Part shown: in pieces, positions 1 to 7,611 of the stretch
Numbering within the stretch: position 1 is the stretch's first letter
How the letters are laid out: every line of letters begins with the position of its first letter
Assembly: GCF_000024345.1 (NCBI RefSeq)
Contig: NC_013729.1
Location: forward strand, 248,001-312,000
DNA length: 64,000 nt
From: Kribbella flavida DSM 17836
GTDB lineage: Bacteria; Actinomycetota; Actinomycetes; Propionibacteriales; Kribbellaceae
Direction of reading: 5' to 3'
Made by a program: the position numbers and the translations under genes
Notes under the pieces: model-generated
What the model was told of the DNA's origin: nothing
What the model saw: the letters and a program-made list of their open reading frames with translations, nothing else
The model's database searches: none

Positions 1-344
1 TTGCGGCGCGGTTGACGATGCCGCGCCTGCCTATGCCGTCCTTCAGCCACTGGTATTCCCATTCTGCCGAGACCAAAACGTTATCGACCGGAGGAGTCAA
101 GCACACATCCCGGCCGCACTGCCAACTCGGCCGCAGTTTTAACGCATTACGAACGTGCCGGGGGTCGAAAGTCCGGGCAGCGGGCTGCATTCCGGACGTG
201 GGCAGCGGTGCGTGCCGACGACCTCACCGGCAGTCATAGGCCGGATCGATCAAACGAGCGTTGGAGATTGGGGTTCCGCGCAGCGGGCACTGGAGTCGAT
301 GCCGTCCCCCGCCTGGGCGGCGTTTTCTACGAAGGAGAACTTCA
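1..344. other. Leading stretch without a supported gene
   Basis: I see no convincing coding region here. The short open frames lack a ribosome site and recognisable protein sequence. The right part must hold the promoter of the small membrane gene that starts at 345, but no clear -35/-10 pair stands out. Confidence 0.5.
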
Positions 345-500
345 ATGCTCATCCTCGGACTCATCCTGCTGCTGCTGGGATTCCTGCTGAACATCCCGGT
401 CCTGTGGACGATCGGCATCGTCCTGCTCGTGGTCGGAGCGGTGCTGTTCCTGCTCGGTTCGACCGGGCGCGCTGTCGGGGGACGGCGTCACTGGTTCTGA
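345..500 (+). CDS. Small two-helix membrane protein, DUF6131-like
   Basis: A 51-residue, almost wholly hydrophobic protein. Two predicted membrane helices (about residues 2-18 and 20-42) are followed by a short basic tail ending GGRRHWF. The length, the helix pair and the GSTGRAVGGRR tail match what I recall of the actinobacterial DUF6131 family, whose function is unknown. The ATG at 345 is chosen because GGAG lies at 334-337 and the hydrophobic stretch begins at once. It stands alone, and a strong hairpin follows at 548-578. It would sit in the cytoplasmic membrane. Confidence 0.8.
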   Translation: MLILGLILLLLGFLLNIPVLWTIGIVLLVVGAVLFLLGSTGRAVGGRRHWF

Positions 501-547
501 TCGGTGGTTTCCCGGGCCGGTCAGGCCCGCGGAACGGCTGCACGACC

Positions 548-578
548 GGACCCCGCGAGCGTTCTGCTCGCGGGGTCC
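548..578 (+). terminator. Perfect 13-bp stem terminator hairpin
   Basis: GGACCCCGCGAGC (548-560), loop GTTCT, then the exact reverse complement GCTCGCGGGGTCC (566-578). No U-run follows, as is usual in high-GC actinobacteria. It would end the transcript of the 51-residue membrane protein before the next gene. Confidence 0.75.
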
Positions 579-628
579 CGTGCGTTCGGCCTCGGTTTCT
601 GTCCGCGGCCGGGGTTAGCATCCCGAAG

Positions 629-976
629 ATGAAGTACCTCGTACTGATCTACGGCACCACCGACGACACCTGGACCGGCTCGGACGACGACATCGCGGCC
701 GTCCGGGCGCTGACCGAGCTCAAGCGCGACCTGACCGGCACGGGTGAGCTGGTCAGCTCCGAAGGTCTGAGCTACCCCAGCTCGGGCCGGGTGGTCCAGG
801 TCCGCGACGGCGTCCGGGTGGTCACCGACGGGCCGTTCGGCGAGGCGAAGGAACAGATCGCCGGCTACTTCATGGTCGACGCCTCCGACGAGCGCGCCCA
901 AGAAATCGCCGGCCAGGTCTCCCGCATCGTCGGCGACCGCGTCGAACTGCGCGGGACGCTGCTCGCCGCGCCCTGA
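629..976 (+). CDS. YCII/DGPF-domain protein
   Basis: 115 residues forming a single YCII-related (DGPF) domain. The N-terminus MKYLVLIYGT and the signature TDGPFGEAKEQIAGYF (about residues 71-86) are diagnostic. The fold is a small ferredoxin-like dimer; the biochemical role is unknown. Such proteins are commonly encoded beside ECF42 sigma factors, and a paralogue coupled to one lies at 2567. This copy stands alone, tail to tail with the MFS gene at 987. No TGTCGA-type promoter like those at 2449-2513 is visible upstream. The start at 629 gives the standard family N-terminus. Confidence 0.88.
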   Translation: MKYLVLIYGTTDDTWTGSDDDIAAVRALTELKRDLTGTGELVSSEGLSYPSSGRVVQVRDGVRVVTDGPFGEAKEQIAGYFMVDASDERAQEIAGQVSRIVGDRVELRGTLLAAP

Positions 977-986
977 CCGCCGGTCG

Positions 987-2396
987 TCAGGCGGCGCCTT
1001 GTCCTGCGGCCACGGGCTGCGGCGCCTTCTTGCGGCTGACCAGCAGCGCTGCGCCGACCAGGCCGACCGCCACAAAGGCCCAGCAGGCCGCGAACCCCAC
1101 GCGGTAGCCGGCCGTCAGTGCCGCCGGCGTCGACCCGTTGGTGTTCGCCACCGCCACGGCCGAGATCACCGCGATGCCCACAGCGCCGCCGATCTGGAAG
1201 CACGCGTTCTGCAACCCGGAGGCGACTCCTGCGTCGTTTCCGGCCACCTCACCCAACGCAGCGATCGACCCGGCGACCGTCCCGGCGCCCAGGCCCGCGC
1301 CGTAGATCGTCAGACCCCAGAAGGCCAGTTCGAAGTACCCGGTGTCGACCGTCAGCCGGCTCATGACGGTCACGCCCGCACCAGTCAGCAGCAGTGACAC
1401 GGCGGCGACCGGTCGAGCGCCCACTCGGGTGACCAGGTGCTGGCCGATCATCGAACCACCGACCGCCGCGGCCGCTAGCACCGACGACACCAGGCCGTAC
1501 TTGATCGCGGAGTACCCGGCGACCAGCTGGGCGTACTGGGTGTAGAGGATGTTCAGCCCGAACACGCCGAGGCCGAAGGCGATTCCGATCAGGTTCCCGC
1601 CGACCAGGGCCCGCGACCGGAACAGCCGCAGAGGGACCAGTGGCGCCGACGACCTCTGCTCGATCAGCACGAACGCCGCGAACAGGGCCGCCGAGAGCAG
1701 GGCCAGCGCCGCGGTGCGCCCGGCGGACGACCCGGGCGCCTCGATCACGGCGTACACGAGCACGATGAGTCCGGCGGTCACCGTCACCGCCCCGGCGATG
1801 TCGAAGGTGCGCTGGGCCGGGCCGCGGCTGTCCTGCAGCACGAGCGGCGCCAGGACCAGGACCAGCACGCAGATCGGCACGTTGATGTAGAAGATCCACG
1901 GCCAGCCGAGGCCGTCGGTCACCGGACCGCCGATCAACGATCCGGCCGTACCGCCGACGCCGCTGGTCGCACCCCAGATGCCGAGCGCCTTGTTGCGTTC
2001 GGGGCCACCAGCGAAGGTGGTCATGACGATCGACAGCGCGCTCGGCGCGAGCACGGCGGCGGCGATGCCCTGCAGGCCGCGTGCCAGCACGAGCGCGTCG
2101 CCGCTCCAGGCCAGGCCGCAGAGCAGTGACGAGGCGGCGAACCCGACCAGACCGGCCAGGAACACCCGTCGCCGGCCGAGCAGGTCGGACACCCGACCGC
2201 CGAGCAGCAGCAGGCCTCCGAACATCAGGGCGTAGCCACTCGGCACCCACTGCACGCCCCCGGTGGAGAAGGTGAGGTCGCGCTCGATCGATGGCACCGC
2301 CACCAGCACGATCGACGCGTCCAGGATGATCATGAAGCCGGTGACGCAGAGCAGGGCCAGGGCGAACCAGCGCTTCGGATCAGGTGGATTCTGCAT
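987..2396 (-). CDS. MFS drug:H+ antiporter, DHA2 (EmrB/QacA) type
   Basis: 469 residues, a 14-helix major facilitator exporter. The DHA2 hallmarks are visible: helix 1 with FMIILDASIVLVAVPSIERDL, a motif A version GRVSDLLGRRRVFLAG after helix 2 (about residues 68-83), and the antiporter motif C region in helix 5 (GVGGTAGSLIGGPVTDGLGW). Members expel lipophilic drugs or metabolites across the cytoplasmic membrane. The ATG at 2396 has GGAGG just upstream. It is divergent from the YCII-ECF42 operon and carries its own ECF42-like promoter (2449-2475), so it is probably part of that sigma factor's regulon. The substrate cannot be read from sequence. Confidence 0.9.
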   Translation of the reverse strand: MQNPPDPKRWFALALLCVTGFMIILDASIVLVAVPSIERDLTFSTGGVQWVPSGYALMFGGLLLLGGRVSDLLGRRRVFLAGLVGFAASSLLCGLAWSGDALVLARGLQGIAAAVLAPSALSIVMTTFAGGPERNKALGIWGATSGVGGTAGSLIGGPVTDGLGWPWIFYINVPICVLVLVLAPLVLQDSRGPAQRTFDIAGAVTVTAGLIVLVYAVIEAPGSSAGRTAALALLSAALFAAFVLIEQRSSAPLVPLRLFRSRALVGGNLIGIAFGLGVFGLNILYTQYAQLVAGYSAIKYGLVSSVLAAAAVGGSMIGQHLVTRVGARPVAAVSLLLTGAGVTVMSRLTVDTGYFELAFWGLTIYGAGLGAGTVAGSIAALGEVAGNDAGVASGLQNACFQIGGAVGIAVISAVAVANTNGSTPAALTAGYRVGFAACWAFVAVGLVGAALLVSRKKAPQPVAAGQGAA

Positions 2397-2448
2397 GGGT
2401 CCTCCAGTACGGCGGGGCGCCCAGGCCGGGCGCCGCTCGCCGGGGACG

Positions 2449-2475
2449 TCGAGGCCGGGGTGGGCCGGTTCGACA
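2449..2475 (-). promoter_or_regulatory. ECF42-like promoter reading into the MFS gene
   Basis: Read on the minus strand: TGTCGA (2475-2470), a 17-nt spacer, then CGACG (2452-2448). This matches the TGTCGA / CGA(T)C pattern I recall for ECF42 targets in Streptomyces. The start codon of the exporter lies about 50 nt downstream. The same arrangement faces the other way at 2486-2513. Confidence 0.6.
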
Positions 2476-2485
2476 TCGCGCCGGG

Positions 2486-2513
2486 TGTCGAGAACGGCGG
2501 GTCCGGATTCGAC
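2486..2513 (+). promoter_or_regulatory. ECF42-like promoter reading into YCII-sigma operon
   Basis: TGTCGA at 2486-2491, an 18-nt spacer, and CGAC at 2510-2513, followed by GT as in the divergent copy. The position suits autoregulation of the YCII-ECF42 pair, whose first start codon lies about 50 nt downstream. Confidence 0.65.
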
Positions 2514-2566
2514 GTACCGGGTGAGAGGGGGTCACAGGGGCCCTAACGACCGTCAGGATGGTGACC

Positions 2567-2932
2567 GTGAAGTACATGCTGCTGATCTACTCCAACCCGG
2601 AGAGCTGGGCGTCCCTGTCCGCCGAGCAGCGGGACGACCTCACCCGCGCCCACCAGGAGCTGGCCACCGAACTGACCGAGCAGGGCCTGCTGGTGAGCTC
2701 TGCCGGACTGGCCGACCCGATCACCACCCGCACGGTCTCGATCGGCGACGACAACTCCCGCACCACCACCGACGGCCCGTACGCCGAGGCCAAGGAGCAC
2801 CTGGCCGGGTTCTACCTGGTGGAGTGCGAGGACATCGACCAGGCCATCGGGTACGCCGCGCGAATGCCGGACGCCCAGTACGTCGCGGTGGAGGTGCGGC
2901 CGGTGATGGACACCTCCGGGCTGGAGATGTGA
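2567..2932 (+). CDS. YCII/DGPF-domain protein coupled to ECF42 sigma
   Basis: About 121 residues forming a YCII/DGPF domain: N-terminus MKYMLLIYSN and signature TDGPYAEAKEHLAGFYLVE. I chose GTG 2567 because it gives the standard family N-terminus and has AGGA at 2554-2557; ATG 2558 would add three residues. The stop overlaps the start of the sigma gene (GTGA, 2929-2932), so translation is probably coupled. This gene order, DGPF protein then ECF42, is the conserved context of the sigma group. DGPF proteins have been considered possible partners or targets of ECF42, but their biochemical role is unresolved. Confidence 0.88.
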   Translation: MKYMLLIYSNPESWASLSAEQRDDLTRAHQELATELTEQGLLVSSAGLADPITTRTVSIGDDNSRTTTDGPYAEAKEHLAGFYLVECEDIDQAIGYAARMPDAQYVAVEVRPVMDTSGLEM

Positions 2933-4164
2933 GCGACTTCGAGCTCCTGCTGCGGGAGCAGACGCCGCAGGTGCTCAGTGCGCTGGTACGGCACTACGGG
3001 CACTTCGACCTGGCCGAGGAAGCGGTTCAGGAGGCACTGCTCGCCGCCGCCCAGCAGTGGCCGCGCGAGGGCGTGCCGGACAACCCGCGCGGCTGGCTGA
3101 TCCGGGTCGGCTCACGACGGCTGACCGACCTGCTGCGCAGCGACACGGCCCGGCGCCGGCGGGAGGAGAACGCCGCCGCGCTGTCCGCTCCCGAGGAGTT
3201 CGTTGCCCCCGGCCCAGATATCGAGGACCTGGCCGGCCGGGACGACACGCTGACGTTGCTCTTCCTGTGCTGCCATCCGGCGCTGTCGCCGGCCTCCCAG
3301 ATCGCACTGACGCTGCGCGCGGTCGGCGGTCTCACGACGGCCCAGATCGCCGCCGCCTTCCTGGTGCCTGAGGCAACGATGGCCCAGCGGATCAGCCGGG
3401 CCAAGCGCAGCATCAAGCAGGCCGGGTCGTCGTTCGAGATGCCGCCGGAGGCCGAGCGCGACGCCCGGATGGGTGCCGTCCTGCACGTGCTGTATCTGAT
3501 CTTCAACGAGGGCTACACGGCGTCGTCCGGCGACAACCTGCACAGTGCCGAGCTGACCGCGGAGGCGATCCGGCTGGTGCGCGGAGTCCGGCGGCTGCTG
3601 CCCAACGACGGCGAGGTGGCCGGGCTGCTGGCGTTGATGCTGCTGACCGACGCTCGCCGGCCGGCCCGCACGGATGCGGACGGAGCGCTGGTTCCGCTGG
3701 CCGAGCAGGACCGCTCGAAGTGGAACAAGGACGCCATCGTCGAGGGCGAGGCGCTGGTCACGGACGCGTTGTCACGGACGCAGCTGGGGCCGTACCAGGT
3801 GCAGGCCGCCATCGCCGCCGTGCACGGGACCGCTGAGCGGGCCGAGGACACCGACTGGCCGCAGATCGTCGCGCTGTACCAGGTGCTGGAGCAGATCTCG
3901 GACAACCCGATGGTCCGCCTCAACCACGCCGTCGCGGTGGCCATGGCGACCGGTCCGAAGGAAGGACTCGCACTGCTCGAGCCGCTGGAGTCCGACGGCC
4001 GGATGAAGGACCACCACCGGCTGGAGGCGGTCCGGGCGCACCTGCTGGAGATGTCCGGCGACCTGGCCGGTGCTCGGGCCAGCTATCTGCTGGCCGCCCG
4101 CCGGACGACGTCGGTGCCGGAGCGGGACTACCTGCAGTCGAAGGCTGACCGGCTCGGGACCTGA
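2929..4164 (+). CDS. ECF42-type sigma factor with C-terminal TPR-like domain
   Basis: 411 residues. The sigma2 region covers about residues 5-70 (HFDLAEEAVQEALLAAAQQWP, PRGWLIRVGSRRLTDLLR) and sigma4 about 105-160 (TLRAVGGLTTAQIAAAFLV, MAQRISRAKRSIK). A long C-terminal helical, TPR-like extension (about 185-411; LYLIFNEGYTASSG, LAGARASYLLAARR) follows. This is the ECF42 architecture, roughly twice the size of ordinary ECF factors; no anti-sigma gene is adjacent, as expected for the group, where the C-terminal domain is needed for activity. GTG 2929 overlaps the stop of the DGPF gene. It is probably transcribed from its own type of promoter at 2486-2513, and that promoter faces one for a drug exporter. 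Confidence 0.92.
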   Translation: MSDFELLLREQTPQVLSALVRHYGHFDLAEEAVQEALLAAAQQWPREGVPDNPRGWLIRVGSRRLTDLLRSDTARRRREENAAALSAPEEFVAPGPDIEDLAGRDDTLTLLFLCCHPALSPASQIALTLRAVGGLTTAQIAAAFLVPEATMAQRISRAKRSIKQAGSSFEMPPEAERDARMGAVLHVLYLIFNEGYTASSGDNLHSAELTAEAIRLVRGVRRLLPNDGEVAGLLALMLLTDARRPARTDADGALVPLAEQDRSKWNKDAIVEGEALVTDALSRTQLGPYQVQAAIAAVHGTAERAEDTDWPQIVALYQVLEQISDNPMVRLNHAVAVAMATGPKEGLALLEPLESDGRMKDHHRLEAVRAHLLEMSGDLAGARASYLLAARRTTSVPERDYLQSKADRLGT

Positions 4165-5262
4165 CGCGCGTCTCACGGCCGGGTCGCGGCGGCCGGGTGG
4201 ATGTGTCAGGTTGGAGCAGTGGACCTCACCAAGGCATCGCTGCTGCGCGAGATGCTGACCGGCACCGAGCTGGGCAGCCGGACCACCTCGTTCGCTCACT
4301 CCATGCGGCGGTACACCACGCGTAGGGGCGGTCTGCTCCTGTTCGGCCCGCCCGAGGACGAGCCGTGGCACCTGACCGCGCACCTGGACGACGAGCTGCA
4401 CCGCGCCGGCGTGGAGGACGTCCGCCCGGCGCTGGTCCGCTGGACGCCGCCGCCCGGTGCTCCGCCGCACCTGGCGATCGGTCTGGACCGGCTGCGGGAG
4501 TCCGGCCGTGGCGAGTCCCTGCTGGTGGTCGCCGAGGACCGGCCCGCGGACACCCTGCTCGAGCGCATCGACGACGTGCGCCGCCGGGGGACCACCATCT
4601 TCAGCATCGACAACGGCGACAAGGAGCTCGCCGGGTTGGCGCACGAGTCGTTGGTGCCCGAGCTGCTGGTCCCCGCCGGCTTCGGGAGCTGGGCCAACCA
4701 CTCGGTCACCGAAGACGCCGTACGCCGTACCGAGGGCGCTGTCGACGACGAGATCCCGGACGAGACCCTCACCGCGCTGCGCGAGGCGGTCGCGGGCTTC
4801 GAGATGACCCAGCACCTGGTCAGCCTCGCCGCCGCCGACCCGGAGGCCGGTCAGGCGAACTGGCGCCGCTCGCTGCGCACCTTCATCGAGCGCCTCGGCG
4901 GCGAGCCCGGCTGACCCTGCCTGGAAGCGGGCGCGGTGCTCCATGATCCGGGCTCGGTTGGCGGTCGCCCACGCGCTCATCGCCTGTGCCGCGTCGAGCA
5001 GCCCCTCGCCCAGGTCGGTCAGGGCGTACTCCACCCGCGGCGGCACGGTCGGGTACGCCGTCCGGGTGATCAGGCCGTCGCGTTCCAGTTGCCGCAACGT
5101 CAGCGTGAGCATGCGCTGCGAGATGCCGGTGACAGCGCGGTGCAGCTCACCGAAGCGCAGCGTGCGGTCGCTGAGCTGCCCGACGACCAGGATCGTCCAC
5201 TTGTCGCCGATCAGGCCGAGGATGCTCAGCACCTGCCGGCACCGCTGCTCGTCGGACTCCAC
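3772..5262 (-). CDS. HxlR-family regulator whose frame runs on antisense
   Basis: Residues 1-114 are a complete HxlR winged-helix regulator: CRQVLSILGLIGDKWTILVV, GELHRAVTGISQRMLTLTLR (recognition helix region) and the wing RTAYPTVPPRVEYALTDLG. HxlR proteins bind DNA as dimers and often control a divergent oxidoreductase gene, here the SDR at 5368. GTG 5262 is preceded by GGAGGT. Members normally end near residue 120, yet the frame stays open to 3772 (496 residues), opposite the genes at 4201-4914 and 2929-4164. The extra 380 residues look like antisense translation (Gln/Arg/Leu/Asp-rich, no domain). Either the natural stop near 4905 was lost by mutation or assembly error, or the tail is real; I favour the former. 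Confidence 0.6.
   Translation of the reverse strand: MESDEQRCRQVLSILGLIGDKWTILVVGQLSDRTLRFGELHRAVTGISQRMLTLTLRQLERDGLITRTAYPTVPPRVEYALTDLGEGLLDAAQAMSAWATANRARIMEHRARFQAGSAGLAAEALDEGAQRAAPVRLTGLRVGGGEADQVLGHLEARDRLAQRGEGLVRDLVVDSALGTAYGVFGDRVVGPAPEAGGDQQLGHQRLVRQPGELLVAVVDAEDGGPPAAHVVDALEQGVRGPVLGDHQQGLATAGLPQPVQTDRQVRRSTGRRRPADQRRADVLHAGAVQLVVQVRGQVPRLVLGRAEQEQTAPTRGVPPHGVSERGGPAAQLGAGQHLAQQRCLGEVHCSNLTHPPGRRDPAVRRASGPEPVSLRLQVVPLRHRRRPAGGQQIAGPSTGQVAGHLQQVRPDRLQPVVVLHPAVGLQRLEQCESFLRTGRHGHRDGVVEADHRVVRDLLQHLVQRDDLRPVGVLGPLSGPVHGGDGGLHLVRPQLRP
4201..4914 (+). CDS. Conserved-looking soluble protein of unknown function
   Basis: About 237 residues; I do not recognise a named family. The middle (about residues 95-165: GRGESLLVVAEDRPADTLLE, RRRGTTIFSIDNGDKEL) alternates beta strands and helices in a Rossmann-like way reminiscent of SIS-type sugar-binding folds, without a catalytic motif I can name. 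No signal peptide or membrane helix. ATG 4201 lies 37 nt after the sigma gene; GTG 4219 is an alternative but its GGAG is only 2 nt away. Its whole length lies opposite an open frame that continues the HxlR gene, so one of the two frames must be noncoding or the HxlR stop has been lost. Confidence 0.7.
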   Translation: MCQVGAVDLTKASLLREMLTGTELGSRTTSFAHSMRRYTTRRGGLLLFGPPEDEPWHLTAHLDDELHRAGVEDVRPALVRWTPPPGAPPHLAIGLDRLRESGRGESLLVVAEDRPADTLLERIDDVRRRGTTIFSIDNGDKELAGLAHESLVPELLVPAGFGSWANHSVTEDAVRRTEGAVDDEIPDETLTALREAVAGFEMTQHLVSLAAADPEAGQANWRRSLRTFIERLGGEPG

Positions 5263-5367
5263 AACTGACCTCCGGGTGCGTCACGAACAAAAATGTGCCG
5301 TCTTGCCGCCGACGTTCACAGGCACAACGCTTGGGGCAACGAACAAACAGTAACCATGGAGGACGAC
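5263..5367. promoter_or_regulatory. HxlR/SDR divergent control region with direct repeat
   Basis: The intergenic region between the HxlR gene and the SDR gene. ACGAACAAA occurs at 5283-5291 and again at 5339-5347, 56 bp apart in direct orientation. These are the most obvious candidate operator elements for the HxlR regulator. The assignment is inference. Confidence 0.35.
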
Positions 5368-6063
5368 GTGCCGAAGACACTGGCGATCGTGGGAGCGGGA
5401 CCCGGCCTGGGGGCAGGCGTCGCCCGGGCGTTCGGGCGGCGCGGGTACCGGGTCGCGCTGATCGGCCGGACGCGCGCGACCCTGATCTCGCTCGCGGAGA
5501 AGCTGGCGGCGGACGGCATCCAGGCCGAGGCCTTCCCGGCCGACATCCACCACCGGGAGGCGTTGCGCAGTGCGCTCCGGGAGGCCGCGGCGGCGTTCGG
5601 GCCGATCACCGTGCTCGAGTACGGACCCAGTCCCACCGGGGAGATCACGACCGCGCTGGGCACGACGGTGGAGTCGGCCACGCAACAGTTCGAGTTGCAC
5701 ATGCTGGGTGCGATCACCGCGGTCGGCGAGGTGCTGCCCGGGATGCTGGCGCGCGGCGACGGCGCCGTCCTGCTGACGACCGGCGTCTCGTCGACGGTCC
5801 CCGCACCCTTTCTCGGCAACGTCGGACCAGCGATGGCGGCCCTGAAGAACTGGGCCGGCGCGCTGGCGACCGAGGTCCGCGCTCGCGGCGTGTACGTCGG
5901 CACGCTGACGATCGCGACCGGCGTCGTACCGGGCAGCCCGGACGGCGATCCCGACCTGATCGGCGAGCGGTACTACGAGCTCGCGCGCCGGCGGGACCAC
6001 TTCGAGCAGACCGTCGGCGACCTGGGCGACTTCCGCGCGCTGGTGGCTCAGTCGTCGAGGTAG
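5368..6063 (+). CDS. SDR-family NAD(P)-dependent oxidoreductase
   Basis: 231 residues. A Rossmann fold starts at once: IVGAGPGLGAGVARAFGRRG is an atypical GxGxGxG variant of the SDR TGxxxGIG loop, and VALIGRTRATL follows. A Ser at LLTTGVSST is in place, but the YxxxK pair is replaced in the expected position (GPAMAALKNWAGALATE keeps Lys, not Tyr), so catalysis may differ from classical SDRs. GTG 5368 is chosen because GGAGG (5358-5362) sits 5 nt upstream; the in-frame ATG 5356 overlaps that ribosome site. It is divergent from the HxlR regulator, its likely repressor. The 3' end overlaps the convergent DUF4240 gene by 16 nt. Confidence 0.85.
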   Translation: MPKTLAIVGAGPGLGAGVARAFGRRGYRVALIGRTRATLISLAEKLAADGIQAEAFPADIHHREALRSALREAAAAFGPITVLEYGPSPTGEITTALGTTVESATQQFELHMLGAITAVGEVLPGMLARGDGAVLLTTGVSSTVPAPFLGNVGPAMAALKNWAGALATEVRARGVYVGTLTIATGVVPGSPDGDPDLIGERYYELARRRDHFEQTVGDLGDFRALVAQSSR

Positions 6064-6599
6064 AGCGCCGCCAGCCGGGGGAAGCGGGCGTGCATCTCCG
6101 CCTTGTCGTCGAAGTCGAAGTCCTCGCCGGCCGGCACGTCCGCCGCGTCCGGCGTGGCCGCGTCGACCGCGGACCAGAAGTCCTTCTCCGACCCGGCCAC
6201 CGTGGCGTACGCCTCGGCCCCGACCGCCAGCAGCGCCTCGCCGTCGAAGCCCTCGAAGCCGTCGTCCAGGTCCTCGTCGATCACGTCGGCCAGCGAGTCC
6301 GGATCGGCCAGCGCCGCCTCCCAGATCTCCCGCCCCTGCGCCACCAGCCAGCCGCGGAAGAAATCGAACCCGTCGTCGCCCAGCCCACCGTTGATCAGGT
6401 AGGCCGCACCCCACAGGTCCCACCGGTACGCCTCGCCCAGCAGCAACTCGAACCGCACCCCGAACCCGACGATCTCCTCGGCCGGCAACCCGCTCAGCGC
6501 CTTGGTCAACGCATCCGCGACCCCGTCCGGATCCACGACCGTGTCATCCACCTGCTCCCGGGCCGCTTCCACCAGCCCCCAGAACCGTTCCTTGTCCAC
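6048..6599 (-). CDS. DUF4240 domain protein
   Basis: About 183 residues, acidic. The N-terminus DKERFWGLVEAAREQVDD and the following helical stretch (ALSGLPAEEIVGFGVRFELLL) are typical of DUF4240, a family found in actinobacteria whose function is unknown. GTG 6599 gives the usual family start; a TTG at 6605 would add two residues. Tail to tail with the SDR gene (16-nt overlap). Soluble, with no signal peptide. Confidence 0.8.
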   Translation of the reverse strand: MDKERFWGLVEAAREQVDDTVVDPDGVADALTKALSGLPAEEIVGFGVRFELLLGEAYRWDLWGAAYLINGGLGDDGFDFFRGWLVAQGREIWEAALADPDSLADVIDEDLDDGFEGFDGEALLAVGAEAYATVAGSEKDFWSAVDAATPDAADVPAGEDFDFDDKAEMHARFPRLAALYLDD

Positions 6600-6656
6600 C
6601 CCCAAAGCCTGTCATGAAACTCGGCCAACGGAGGAGCCTTCAGGACATGGTTCTGC

Positions 6657-7604
6657 TCACCAGGGTTCGTCCAGTTCGGTTCGGAGGGTGGTGGGCAGGG
6701 TGAGCCGGGCGGCGGTGAGCGCGGTGGTGAGTTGGGCGGAGGTGCTGGCTCCGACGATGGGGATGATGCTGGGGGAGCCGCCGGTGAGCCAGGCGATGAC
6801 GACCTCGCTGCGGGTGACGCCGAGGGATTCGGCGGCCTCGGTGAGGGCCTGCAGGCGGCGGGTGGAGCCGGGGTGGTCGAAGGCCTCGTGGAAGGGCCGG
6901 TCGGGGCGTTCGTAGCCGCCGGACATCAGCGAGCTGTAGGCGAACAGGTCCTGCTCGGGGTTCTGCTCGGCGTAGTCGAGCATCTCGTCGGTGATCCAGC
7001 CGAAGCGGTGGTCGTGGGCGTGGTCGCGGACGAAGGGACGCGGCTGCAGGTACGTGTAGCGCATCTGCAGGGCGGTCGGGCCGGTGACGCCCAGCCGCTC
7101 GGCGATGGCTCGGGCGCGCTCGACCCGCCAGAGCGCGTAGTTGGAGAGCCCGATTCGGCCGATCGTGCCGGCCGCCGCGTGCTTGCCGAATGCCGCGACC
7201 GTCTCCTCCAGCGGCGTCTGCAGGTCGTCGCGGTGAGCCCAGTACAGGTCGATGTGGTCGACGCCCATCCGTCGCAGCGAGGTCTCCACCGCGGCGTCGA
7301 CGGCCTTCTGGCTGAGCCCTTCGGTGTGCTCGGGGAAGCTGCCGGGCCAGAGCGGTTCGCAGCCGACCTTGGTGGCCAGCTTGACCCGGTCACGAACGCC
7401 GGGCCGTTTGGCGAACCAGCGGCCGAGCAGCTCCTCGCTCTGCCCGCCGTGACCGCTCGGGTCCTGCCAGAAGGCGTAGCAGTTGGCCGTGTCGATCCAT
7501 TCGCCGCCGCCATCGACGTACTGGTCGAGCAGCGCGAACGAGGTCTGCTCGTCGATGCGCATTCCGAACTCCATCGCACCCAGGGCGATTCTCAGATCAG
7601 TCAT
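6657..7604 (-). CDS. Aldo/keto reductase
   Basis: About 315 residues, a TIM-barrel NADPH-dependent aldo/keto reductase. Visible features: the start of the barrel (LRIALGAMEFG), the catalytic Asp-Tyr region (IDTANCYAFW), Lys of the tetrad (VKLATKVGCE), His in IDLYWAHRDD, and the cofactor-binding loop near the end (SIIPIVGASTSAQL). ATG 7604 is chosen because the first barrel strand then begins normally; in-frame GTG codons up to 7655 are possible but would include the MerR-like element. Substrate unknown. Monocistronic. Confidence 0.88.
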   Translation of the reverse strand: MTDLRIALGAMEFGMRIDEQTSFALLDQYVDGGGEWIDTANCYAFWQDPSGHGGQSEELLGRWFAKRPGVRDRVKLATKVGCEPLWPGSFPEHTEGLSQKAVDAAVETSLRRMGVDHIDLYWAHRDDLQTPLEETVAAFGKHAAAGTIGRIGLSNYALWRVERARAIAERLGVTGPTALQMRYTYLQPRPFVRDHAHDHRFGWITDEMLDYAEQNPEQDLFAYSSLMSGGYERPDRPFHEAFDHPGSTRRLQALTEAAESLGVTRSEVVIAWLTGGSPSIIPIVGASTSAQLTTALTAARLTLPTTLRTELDEPW

Positions 7605-7611
7605 GCCCAGC

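Noticed and set aside
3772-4900. C-terminal 380 codons of the HxlR frame as a genuine fused domain
   Set aside because: Composition is that of antisense reading of the ECF42 and unknown genes, and HxlR proteins end where the domain ends. Kept only as an open-frame observation.
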